A stretch of 64,000 bases of DNA from Chiridota heheva. Its lineage: Eukaryota > Echinodermata > Holothuroidea > Apodida > Chiridotidae. Each line of letters begins with the position of its first letter. The first letter of the stretch is position 1. The DNA lies in contig JAIGNY010003313.1 in NCBI GenBank assembly GCA_020152595.1, positions 186,001 through 250,000 on the forward strand. Reading direction: 5' to 3'. Below, piece after piece: positions 56,701 through 62,890 of this stretch. A model generated the notes under the pieces. That model did no database searches, was not told where the DNA came from, and saw only the letters and a program-made list of their open reading frames with translations. The translations under genes and the position numbers were made by a program.

Positions 56701-59327
56701 TATTCCTTAACCCTGGGCTGTGTTCCTTAACCCTGGGCCATGTTCCTTAAACCTGGGCAGTGTTCCTCAACCTTGAGCAGTGTTCCTTAACCCTGTGCAT
56801 ATTTCTTAAGCCTGGGCCGTGTTCCTTAACCCTGGGCTGTTCCTTAACCATGAGCCGTGTTTCTTAACCCTGGGCAGTGTTCCTTAACTCTGGGCCATGC
56901 TCCTTAACCCTGGGCTGTGTTCCTTAACCCTGGGCCATGTTCCTTAAACCTGGGCAGTGTTCCTCAACCTTGAGCAGTGTTCCTTAACCCTGTGCATATT
57001 TCTTAAGCCTGGGCCGTGTTCCTTAACCCTGGGCTGTTCCTTAACCATGAGCCGTGTTCCTTAACCCTGGGCAGTGTTCCTTAACTCTGGGCCATGCTCC
57101 TTAACCCTGGGCCATGTTCCTTAACCCTGAGCATGTTTCTTAACCCTGGGCCGTGTTCCTTAACCCTGGGCCGTGTTCCTTAACCCTGGGCCGTTCCTTA
57201 ACCATGAGCCATGTTCCTTAACCCTGGGCAGTGTTCCTTAACCCTGAGCATGTTTCTTAACCCTGGGCAGTGTTCCTTAACCCTGGGCCGTGTTCCTTAA
57301 CCCTGGGCAGTGTTCCTTAACCCTGGGCCGTGTTTCTTAACCCTGGGCCGTTCCTTAACCATGAGCCGTGTTGCTTAACCCTGGGCCGTGTTCCTTAACC
57401 ATGAGCCTTGTTTCTTAACCCTGGGCCGTGTTCCTTAACCATGAGCCGTGTTCCCTAACCCTGGGCCGTGTTCCTTAACCCTGGGCCGTTCCTTAACCAT
57501 GAGCCGTGTTCCTTAACCCTGGGCCGTGTTCCTTAACCCTGGGCCGTGTTTCTTAACCCTGGGCCATGTTCCTTAATCCTGGACTGTGTTCCTTAACTCT
57601 GGGCCATGTTCCTTAACCCTGGGCCCAAATCTGGTATCAGGCTCTTAAAAACACACACTTTGAGGTCTATGAAAACATGCACTCACCTCATGGTCTATGT
57701 AGTACTTAAGCATTGGAATATCCTCTACATCCAGCACGAACCATCTCTTCTGGAACAGCTTGTCCCCTCTGCCCCTTTTCCAGAGATATCCACTCTTCAT
57801 ACCCCCAAGGTATCGGGGTTGATTTGACCGATTAAAAAATTGTTTCTTCACGTATTTGGTATTTATCCAGTGCTCCCTAAACCTCCTGTCAGACAAAATA
57901 AAATGTTCAGGATATATGAATCAGAGAACAAAATTATTCATATTAGAGCTATTTTCACAGTTGTTTTTGCATTTTTTAACCTAAAAAAAGAAATATTTTC
58001 ATGGACCAAATTGCCACCAAAAGTAAATAGATGCAAGTCCAGATTAACTCTCCAAACTTGATAGATAGCTAAGTTAGGTGAAATGTTTGAACAAGTATTA
58101 GTGTTAACAATATTTAGCTTTTTTATGTTGATAAAATATGATCAGTGAGCCCCACTCAGGTACTTCTATCCCCAAGAGGCGCCTCTTCTATACTCAGGCT
58201 GTACAGCAGCTGGGAGATACTGCTTGGATTCAAAACCCCAGTTACACTTCTAGATTTAAAACCCCAGTTATACTTCTGGATTCAAAATCCAGGTTACACT
58301 TCTGGATTCAAAACCCCATTTACATTCCTGGATTTAAAACCCCATTTACACTTCTGGATTCAAAACCCCAGTTATACTTCTGGATTCAAAACACGTTACA
58401 CTTCTACAATCTTGGACAAAAATGTTGGCTTTTTGAGAACTACATATATTATAGTGTTGTTTCTTTAATATTTTTTCAGAGAATTGTAACCCCCTAAGCC
58501 CTACCCCCTTCCCTGCTCTCCCTTTCGATGTTGAATTTAGTTATTTTTTAACGTCATTTCCAGGAAAAACAGTAACAACGGCCAACAATGGATGGGGAGG
58601 GGGAGGGGAGGACAATTAATATAGTGAGGTTGGGGATGGGGACACTGGCGGCATCAATGAAATGATAAAAATGTCCTTAAAATTTAAAAATATTAATCAA
58701 AATTGGAAAAGTAGAGATTGAAGAAGCGACAGAAATTTTTTTCCAGCATTTCTAATTTCTAAATGTGCAATAATTTACAAAAGAAAAGTAGCTTCATGAA
58801 AAGCATCACATATTTTCACCAAGTGTTTCAACGAGTTTTGTTTAAGATTGTAGATTCAAAACCCCAGTTACACATCTAGATTCCAAACACCAGTTACACT
58901 TCTAGATTCCAAACACCAGTTACACTTTTGTTTAGAGACTATAACAAAATTTAATGAATAGATGTAAGACACACTTTATTTCTGGAAACAAATGGCTGAT
59001 TAACAAATAGTTTGTTTGTTTGTTTGATGAGGGCTTAACGGCACCATGACAACGAAGGTCAAATTGTGCCTGAGAGGTCAGATCATTCTAGAGGTAGGAA
59101 GAAAAGACTTAGTTTTATGAAGTTAAGGTTGGGGTTAGGTTAGGGTTAGGGATTTTTCTACTTTGTCACCACTTATAAACAACAGGTGCCAAGGAAATTT
59201 TCACCACTTGTACAGCAGCGTGACTGAGACCCTACCTGTCAAAACATCGTGTTGGTCTTCTGTATGCGATGGGCAAGTCTTTTTCTAGTCTGTTATTGGT
59301 GCTTTCATTTGATACGAGGGAAACTGC
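24358..59327 (-). CDS. ADAP-like (ArfGAP tail, PH, PH) fused to ZU5-UPA-Death domain protein; 12 exons, 5' partial
   Basis: Twelve exons on the minus strand join without a phase conflict: 59327-59236, 57885-57687, 52726-52571, 48256-48173, 45071-44937, 42986-42794, 34644-34162, 32610-32378, 30508-30347, 30184-30038, 29077-28919 and 24834-24358. If all are used they give 839 residues. Visible order: ArfGAP C-terminal helix region (1-40), PH1 (60-165), PH2 (186-283), Ser/acidic linker, ZU5 (about 345-447), UPA (about 449-680), His/Ser-rich linker, Death domain (about 754-836), stop. The first part matches ADAP1/2 (centaurin-alpha), phosphoinositide-binding GAPs for Arf6. The rest matches the ZU5-UPA-Death supramodule known from UNC5, PIDD and ankyrin. 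Vertebrate ADAPs end shortly after PH2. I infer a membrane-recruited adaptor linking PIP3/Arf signals to death-domain partners. The zinc-finger exons were not found and should lie upstream. Two adjacent genes is the alternative, but the PH2 exon has a perfect donor and no stop. Confidence 0.75.
26161..26312. mobile_element. hAT-type MITE, 152 bp, exact 8-bp target duplication
   Basis: The ends TAGGCCTGTAGCCA and TGACTACGGGCCTG are near-perfect inverted repeats. AGTCAAGG flanks both sides (26153-26160 and 26313-26320). Confidence 0.65.
27090..27690. repeat. Diverged tandem duplication (about 287 bp) with recurring CCGCNNCGG boxes
   Basis: GACCGCCACGGTATA-like boxes lie at 27094, 27149, 27207, 27435 and 27494. 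The stretches after 27207 and after 27494 align (AAAATAAxTTxGA, TTTCCxTGAAA, TTTTGAT, AAAAGTTTATCCTACC). Confidence 0.5.
28791..28836. repeat. GGAC-type microsatellite
   Basis: Interrupted GGACGGACGGACAAAC units. Confidence 0.7.
28919..29077 (-). CDS. Fusion gene exon: end of UPA domain
   Basis: The exon is 53 codons, phase 0 to phase 0, with acceptor tcttttcacag and donor GAG followed by gtgaga. KIPYQDVWCKAHSMYFLEF corresponds to the UNC5 UPA stretch EIPFYHIWSGSQKALHCTF, and LLFVQERHS fits the strand that follows. Confidence 0.75.
29640..29815. repeat. Degenerate short-period repeat
   Basis: TTTGCTCAAxATATCTGACATTTT-like units recur about six times within the J-K intron (29078-30037). The rest of that intron shows nothing. 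Confidence 0.5.
30038..30184 (-). CDS. Fusion gene exon: UPA segment, possible alternative exon 2
   Basis: The exon is 49 codons, phase 0 to phase 0, with acceptor tttgtcag and a strong donor (TTTG followed by gtgaga). ENGFDLLDESPSF and ALMISIQDL align with the UNC5 UPA piece LLEEPKPLPF and LRLSIHDL. Confidence 0.75.
30347..30508 (-). CDS. Fusion gene exon: UPA segment, possible alternative exon 1
   Basis: The exon is 54 codons, phase 0 to phase 0. The acceptor (attttgacag) is good; the donor (CAA followed by gtccac) is weak. The sequence MDTLQKKYGGSKM and GENMKLHAS resembles the UPA stretch that follows the RVYxxND strand. The next exon, only 162 bp away, matches the same stretch, so one of the two may be used at a time. 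Confidence 0.6.
30509..32377 (-). other. Intron inside UPA
   Basis: GT-AG bounded, AT-rich, no repeat or exon recognised. Confidence 0.45.
32378..32610 (-). CDS. Fusion gene exon: first half of UPA domain
   Basis: The acceptor is tatttgcag and the donor is gtcagt; phase runs from 1 to 0. Features typical of UNC5/ankyrin UPA domains are present in order: W450 after ZU5, a CKVRDHSFVIS and FSSFAVTVEG strand pair, a GKRLKCAAFCSE strand (KRLRLAVFA in UNC5), and EEIRVYIVNDD (LRVYCLDDT in UNC5). Confidence 0.8.
32960..33346. repeat. 42-bp minisatellite (about 9 copies)
   Basis: The unit contains AACCTAATGGTTTCTGC, TTATTACCCTGATCCA and GCACCAAAG. It lies in the ZU5-UPA intron. Its period is a multiple of three, so both strands show open frames of no significance. 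Confidence 0.9.
33740..34128. repeat. 26-bp minisatellite (about 15 copies)
   Basis: The unit CTGATTGATACCCAGATATTACGGCT (26 bases) repeats with C/T variants. The array ends about 30 bp from the ZU5 exon donor. Confidence 0.9.
34162..34644 (-). CDS. Fusion gene exon: linker and ZU5 domain
   Basis: The acceptor is gatctgcag and the donor is gtatcc. Phase is 1 on both sides. The exon encodes a Ser-rich and acidic linker (SSVSYTDSEDDIIEL), then a ZU5-like fold. VLTLKVPPHGIDVGD parallels the family pattern of a beta strand followed by IPPGAI. GTVSPVFKCKSSDP.IGVLHPIQLELQHCV parallels the SPVVxxxP.G..F.xPVxLxIPHC core. Confidence 0.8.
35445..35810. repeat. ATT/ACT trinucleotide and poly-T microsatellites
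   Basis: Runs of ATT and AAT are followed by about 32 ACT triplets (35652-35748), TTTA units and a T tract. Confidence 0.9.
35866..40377. repeat. 75-bp minisatellite, about 60 copies (4.5 kb), with higher-order blocks
   Basis: The unit includes CCCTGAACCAATGCAATACC, TCTAATATGCATCTCTGTA, TTTGTTTGTATTCTATATGC and TATTTCTTCAATATAT. Variable sites mark subtypes (TACC/TGCA, GTATTT/GTAAAT/GTAGTT, TGCT/TGCC). Blocks of subtypes recur in the same order: about 36540-37130 matches about 38280-38830, and about 37240-37860 matches about 39930-40377. Open frames of 60 to 337 codons on both strands come from the period of 25 codons; units one or two bases short break them. Confidence 0.95.
40766..41913. 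repeat. 17-bp minisatellite, about 67 copies
   Basis: The unit is CTTCATAAAGCACCCTG. Copies are almost perfect, with length variants only near the two ends (41700-41830 and the first units). The homogeneity suggests recent expansion; copy number may be under-assembled. Confidence 0.95.
42364..42699. repeat. 42-bp degenerate minisatellite (8 copies)
   Basis: The unit includes CCTCTGAAACAATGAATTAT, CAGGTATTATATG and TTAACGCTT with several substitutions per copy. It ends about 95 bp from the PH2 donor. Confidence 0.85.
42794..42986 (-). CDS. Fusion gene exon: rest of PH2
   Basis: The exon encodes DANPKGVIML (ADAP: DAFARGEVFIG) to DRQIWIKAIHQACNK with the helix Trp W276. The acceptor is ttcaatag. 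The donor is AAAG followed by gtaggt, phase 1, so the protein does not end with PH2. The first base G joins AT of the exon at 34644 to give Asp. This junction carries the fusion. Confidence 0.88.
42987..44936 (-). other. Intron inside PH2
   Basis: GT-AG bounded. It holds a roughly 61-bp minisatellite (44145-44650) and a short duplicated segment around CATAAACTGATACAA (43309-43390). Confidence 0.5.
44145..44650. repeat. About 61-bp minisatellite (8-9 copies)
   Basis: The unit includes GGCTCATAGCCAGGATCATT, CTCAAAGGGAGGGGGGAA and TTTTGATGCTCAGT. Copies vary in the G-tract length and in AAAGG/GGAGG. Confidence 0.88.
44937..45071 (-). CDS. Fusion gene exon: start of PH2
   Basis: The exon is 45 codons, phase 0 to phase 0, with acceptor ctaatcag and donor gtgggt. 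DILKEGYLLKTG followed by AFRKRWMVLHGKRLLYFKEP matches ADAP PH2 (LKEGYMEKTG, FRKRWF, LMYFKDPLDA). The basic K-x(n)-RKRW pattern is typical of phosphoinositide-binding PH domains. Confidence 0.9.
45941..46525. mobile_element. Foldback MITE-like element, copy 2 (inverted relative to copy 1)
   Basis: The ends GGTCAAGCAAGTC and GACATACTTGATCACTG are inverted. Internal blocks (AATGACTGGTGTAGTAAGTC, TTGAGGAAT/CTGAGG, TGTATTCTATCATAT) match 5391-5940 on the opposite strand. It lies in the intron between 45072 and 48172. Confidence 0.6.
46560..47900 (-). pseudogene. Decayed non-LTR retrotransposon, reverse transcriptase part
   Basis: Minus-strand frames at 47895-47443, about 47430-47330, 47337-47002 and 46967-46728 together resemble the palm and thumb of a LINE reverse transcriptase. 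KVLFLNFSSAFNTV stands where LFLDFSSAF is expected (catalytic Asp replaced by Asn). GVPQGGPLSAALFTIYTDEI is a clear block 4. IKYANDTAIL stands for the YADDT box with its first Asp replaced. Frameshifts and stops separate the pieces, and the endonuclease part is missing. It is a dead 5'-truncated copy in the same orientation as the host gene. Confidence 0.8.
48005..48150 (+). mobile_element. tRNA-derived SINE
   Basis: A box A-like TAGTGGACTCAGTGGTTAAG at 48013 and a box B-like GGAATCAACTCC at 48061 are followed by ATGTCCTTGAGC and CTCTACTTGCC blocks shared with the fragment at 6880. It sits about 30 bp from a PH1 exon donor. Confidence 0.6.
48173..48256 (-). CDS. Fusion gene exon: C-terminal helix of PH1
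   Basis: The exon is 28 codons, phase 0 to phase 0, with acceptor ttttcag and donor gtaaca. EMVEWYEAVRIRKYIQL carries the invariant PH-domain helix Trp (W154) and aligns with EIVDWFNALRAARF of ADAP1. Confidence 0.85.
48382..48985. mobile_element. MITE-like element with internal duplication
   Basis: The ends CAGCGGCGCTGTCAGGGG and CCCCTGACAGTGCCACTG are inverted 18-mers with few mismatches. Inside, a block of about 270 bp (AAACCTCGCATTTTCCAAG, TTAGGATGATTA, ATGATACAGACT) is present twice in direct orientation. Confidence 0.65.
49229..50002. mobile_element. Degenerate non-coding element (CAGAGGCGGCGGAAG end)
   Basis: The left end is CAGAGGCGGCGGAAG and a possible right end is ATTCCACTG. It shares the AAAAGGCACTT and GGGGCATGTGCCCCC region with the element at 18077-19611. 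Confidence 0.4.
50003..51239 (-). other. Intronic sequence, nothing recognised
   Basis: Part of the intron between 48257 and 52570. AT-rich, without a repeat or exon that I can support. Confidence 0.35.
51240..51367. repeat. Hairpin, arms of about 42 bp
   Basis: The left arm TGTTTATATAAGCATTTAAT plus GCACTGGGCAAAGGACTTTG pairs with the right arm CAAAGTCCTTTGAACAGTGC plus ATTAAATGCGTATATAAACA, around a loop of about 42 bases. It is probably a small foldback element. Confidence 0.75.
51934..52245. repeat. AAT microsatellite and degenerate GAAGGAAATT repeats
   Basis: Runs of AATAATAAT and ATAATC are followed by AT-rich units of the form TGAAGGAAATTxxxxCAAAAA. The same degenerate family reappears at 55510-56040. 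Confidence 0.7.
52571..52726 (-). CDS. Fusion gene exon: middle of PH1
   Basis: The exon is 52 codons, phase 0 to phase 0, with acceptor tattttcag and donor gtaagt. The sequence EIKLLDLDLCLASEDK and TIRVIYLYAEAAK fits PH strands beta5-beta7 and aligns with the ADAP segment ending IFIYHEDGK. Confidence 0.85.
53190..53400 (-). mobile_element. tRNA-like SINE head
   Basis: On the minus strand a box A-like GTGGTGTAGCGATC (about 53375-53388) and a box B-like GGGTTCAAGCC (53328-53338) stand about 40 bp apart. The flank is non-coding. A functional tRNA is unlikely, as the stems do not close. Confidence 0.45.
53401..54360 (-). other. Intronic sequence, nothing recognised
   Basis: Part of the intron between 52727 and 57686. 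A C tract lies at 54290-54300. No exon is supported. Confidence 0.35.
54370..54868. repeat. 49-bp minisatellite (10 copies)
   Basis: The unit includes GTGGAGTCTTGCTTTGAGTC, ACCACTAACTCCTACACC and TATGGAGGGCA. Copies are nearly identical. Confidence 0.93.
55510..56210. repeat. Degenerate AT-rich short-period repeat
   Basis: About 25 diverged units of the form AATTGAAGAAAATTxCCCAAA occur here. The same motif family is at 52060-52245. Confidence 0.7.
56645..57632. repeat. 20-bp minisatellite (about 49 copies) with 197-bp higher-order unit
   Basis: The unit is TTCCTTAACCCTGGGCCGTG with variants (CAGT, CATG, CTGT, ATGAGCC). A block starting TGGGCTGTGTTCC at 56714 recurs at 56911 with the same order of variants, a 197-bp higher-order period. 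It ends about 55 bp from the PH1 exon donor. Confidence 0.93.
57687..57885 (-). CDS. Fusion gene exon: linker and first half of PH1
   Basis: The acceptor is gtctgacag and the donor is gtgagt. The exon encodes RRFREHWINTKYV, matching the ADAP helix (LREQWIRAKY type), then PH1 strands beta1-beta4 with GYLWKRGR and FQKRWFVL. Basic residues K67, R68, K77 and R78 lie where ADAP PH domains contact inositol phosphates. It ends in phase 0. Confidence 0.88.
58210..58400. repeat. About 25-bp minisatellite (7 copies)
   Basis: The unit is TTCTGGATTCAAAACCCCA followed by GTTACAC. Three more diverged units lie at 58850-58930, so the two may be parts of one split array. Confidence 0.85.
59010..59115 (-). 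mobile_element. 3' end fragment of a non-LTR retrotransposon
   Basis: TTTGTTTGTTTGTTTGATGA, then GGGCTTAACGGCACC and GGTCAAATTGTGCC, matches the 3' end of the LINE at 62891-64000. On the minus strand it ends in a CAAA tail, typical of LINE 3' termini. It is heavily 5'-truncated. Confidence 0.6.
59236..59327 (-). CDS. Fusion gene, first visible exon: end of ArfGAP domain
   Basis: The acceptor is tatttacag and the donor is gtaggg. Residues 1-30 include EKDLPIAYRRPTRCFD, which aligns with the ADAP segment where the ArfGAP domain's last helices meet the linker (FESKVP..YYRP in the family). This predicts a zinc-finger exon further upstream on the minus strand. The exon ends in phase 2 (AG), completed by G of the next exon to Arg. 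Confidence 0.75.
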
Positions 59328-59676
59328 CTGTAAATAAAACAAATATATATACTGTATGATCAAATCAATTCATTTTTGTTCTCAATACTTTACACACCTC
59401 AAGTCATGTTAATTCCATGAAGACATAGCGCTGGCCTCCATTAATTGTACCAGCCCCTCACCTCCCCCCCCCCCCTCCCAAAAAAAAAGAAGTTTCTGTA
59501 TGCTTAGATAATAACGTCAAAAATGAACTATGAAGATGAAAATCCAGAACACATATTTAGTACTGCAACATTCTGTTTTCACCATGAGCAACACATATTT
59601 TGTCCAATTATTGTATAGTACTGCTACTGCTAAGTCTAATCTGTGTTGTATGTATGACTGCATGCATATAGGCAGA

Positions 59677-60190
59677 AAGGCCACACTTGAAAAACCTTTA
59701 ATTTTGTTGAATTTTGATTCTTATTTCAAAATTCTTGCATCCCTGGACATGAAACTCGTCAACATTGCAAGATGAATTCCATTCCCTGCAAAAACTATTC
59801 ACAAACATTTCTCATCAGATGCGAAATTGTGGAAAATTTGGAGCTATTCTGAAAGTTATGTAAGATTTACCAAAACAGCCATTTGTTTGCAGTCTCTATC
59901 AAATTCATTGAGATTATTAATTATTAAATGAGTAAATAACAGTCAACATAATTTAAGAGGATATTTTCACCCCAAGTTTCGAATTTGTTCATGATCAAAT
60001 GTAAATAGTTGTGTCCTGAAAAGTGTCTCAAATTTTACCAGGTTTGGATGAAAATTTTGCATATTCTTACTTTTTAAGAGTATCATGGCCACGAGCGTGA
60101 GACTTTTTAAGTAAGAATCAAAACCGCGAAAAAAACATTGAGGTTTTTCCTATGGAGTCGAACACCAGGCTGCTATTTCAAGTGCAGCCC
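59677..60190. mobile_element. Inverted-repeat element (MITE-like), copy 2
   Basis: The left end GGCCACACTTGAAA and the right end GCTATTTCAAGTGCAGCC match the copy at 8055-8758. The interior is similar (GAATTCCATTCCCTGCAA, CCTATGGAGT). There is no coding capacity. Confidence 0.6.
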
Positions 60191-61535
60191 AAATGATGCA
60201 GCTCAGATGGTACAAGTGTTTTTGCAGTCGAGTATGAGTCTGTGACTTCCAACTTTCAGAATGATCTTTACGGAGTGTATCTTGGAAATTGTGGATAGAT
60301 CTTTTAAGATAAAGAAATGCTGAAAGGGAAATGCTGATGGCTTAATTTATCTTGATAATTTTGTCCAAATAACTGTCTATTCGGGGGGCATACACACACT
60401 AGCTGCTCTAAGGCTAAAAAGGATGAAAAAGGTCATCAAACTCAAAATCTGCTACTTTAAACATTCTCTGGATGATCCTTAATCTACTACATTTTCTGGG
60501 AGGAGCTGGGTGGGGATCATGTCACAATTTCACCCCCTTGCATAGATTATTATCATACACAGTGTTGTTTTGAGTTTAACAAGCATTTTTTAAATGAATG
60601 TCTTTTGTCCAAAATGTTCAATCTATTCGTAGAACATCTAACCTATTTTGACCATATTTTCGTCATTTCCTGCAAGAAAAGTTATGAAAATAAAGTTTGA
60701 CTTAAGTTTTCCTATAAACTTGGCTAAAGAAGAGGGGGAGGTAACATTAATGATCCATCTATGTTATTGTGTGAAGTAGTATCTATGGCTAAAGTGGTGC
60801 TATGATAAGAAATGAAAAAATAAGAAAGGACACTTCAAAATTTTGGTTGGCCACACCAAATTTTGCATCCTGGCTATGCCCCTGCCTTGTAACCTGTCAT
60901 AAGAGATGAATTAAACTAAAACTTGTGAAAAATAATTATGATGTATGTTTTGTGTGTAGAAAGGGAGCTCTCTGATGCAATGCAGAACAACAAAAAATAT
61001 TTTAATTAGTTATTTATTTACAAAATGAATGAAAAGCAATCAACATTAACCCAAATGAAACAGAAATCTGTACTGAACCTAATTTTTTCTGACTTTATCT
61101 GATATTAGCTTCACTTCAGTTCAAGTACCTCCCTGATTCAATTCAGGGCCTGAAAAACAGGTGACCTTGGCATTTAACTTATGTGCTGTTTATTTCTTTT
61201 CAATGAAATTAAAAGACTGCTACCTCAATCTCTGAACAAGTATTTGAAATAATTTGTACTAAATGTTGATCATTAATAAACAGTCATACAATATAGGTTT
61301 TCATTATAATTGATGTAACATTTACAATCAACGAATGAGGAACAGAAAATAATTTTTAACTGGCATCTGTTTTGTTTAAAAGTAAATGATTACTCCGACA
61401 GGTAAACCTAGTAGTTATTACCAAAATACATTTCACATGTAAAGGCCAGATATCGAGTTAACATGAACAGTTATATACAATAAAAATCAAAGTTTCTGAT
61501 TGGTCACAAGTACTGACAAACAATCAATAACCATC
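60191..61535. other. Nothing recognised
   Basis: AT-rich sequence upstream of the first visible fusion-gene exon. I looked for an ArfGAP zinc-finger exon (CxxC pattern on the minus strand) and saw none. Confidence 0.35.
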
Positions 61536-61625
61536 CGGAAGTGCAAGCGGAAGTGCAAGCGGAAGTGCAAGCGAAAGTGCAAGCAAGAGTGCAAGTGAAA
61601 GTGCAAGCGAAGTGCAAGCGGAAGC
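61536..61625. repeat. 12-bp minisatellite (about 7 copies)
   Basis: The unit is GGAAGTGCAAGC with small variants. Confidence 0.85.
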
Positions 61626-62464
61626 ACACTGTCACACATACACACACAATGCGTACAGTAAATACTTTAGAAACAATCCACAACTGGACGTGATGTGAAC
61701 ACAATTTTACGAATTTTACTGAAACAAGATCCCTTCTTTAATTGAAGTAATAGACTGAACAAAACATTTCTATTTGTGATTATTTTTAGAATAAATGAGT
61801 AACAGATTAAATTAAAGAAGGCCGGCTATGTTGTGCATGCTTTTCATTTACAAACTGAGCCTTTAACCCAACACAACACTTTGGCTTATAGTGTCCCCTT
61901 TAAGTACAGCATTAAAATGTATAAAAATTCATGAGGAGTAAAGGTTGTTAGGCTCTGTGCTGACAATATTTCTTCAAGAAAACTGCATTAATTACAACTA
62001 AAGTTAGACATGCATGCTCTCTCCAGACAAATCACTTAGCTACATGTATAACATACACTTTATAAGAACACACTTAACCCATGTGTTCATGACATGAACC
62101 TTACACTCCAAGTAAAAGAAAAACATTGTTTTGTTTTATATATATAAATAAGGACTGTCTTGGATCTATAATAACATGGCTTCAATGCCTTATTTGCTTA
62201 CTGTCATTCAGTTGTGATGAAATAAATTATTTTCTAATTCTTAAATTTGAGAAGTCCTTGTGATGTCATTTTGAGATATCATTGTGCTCCAAAACATTTC
62301 TTAGTCATTTTTTACCCTATGACCTCGCTTGGACGGCATGCAATTGTCATCAAATGGTTCAACAAATCAGGGAGTTGGCATGAACAAATTTCATGAATGG
62401 AATTTAGTCTTATGGAGTGCTTAGTCATGCAACTTGGTTTACAACTACTGTATAACATATGAGC

Positions 62465-62495
<31 letters not shown>

Positions 62496-62890
62496 GGTTA
62501 AATGTGCTTTTTAAATACTCAATTTAAATACTGCTTCTCTCTTAAAGATTAGCAGTGGGAGTTCAGACCTAGATCTATTGAGTTGTATTCCAGACGCTAA
62601 AACCCGTAACTTCATGATCTTCATCTTTTGTAAATAGTTTTCCTGTGTGTATCCTGTAACTTGAACCAGCATATTCTGCAATAAATTTTGTGATCATAAC
62701 CTAATGCTATCTGTGTGACTTAGTTTTGTTTTGGAAGCTACCACCTGTTTTAATCAACTTTGTTTTATTTTGGACTCGGATATTTATTCAATCAACAACC
62801 TACACCCCATGTTACCGATCTGCCTTAAAGACATCATATTTTACACTGCAGGTCACTTTTCAACACACACATGCAATCTTTGAAATACAC
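61626..62890. other. Nothing recognised apart from a 34-base T tract
   Basis: The poly-T run lies at about 62467-62496. No gene evidence. Confidence 0.35.
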
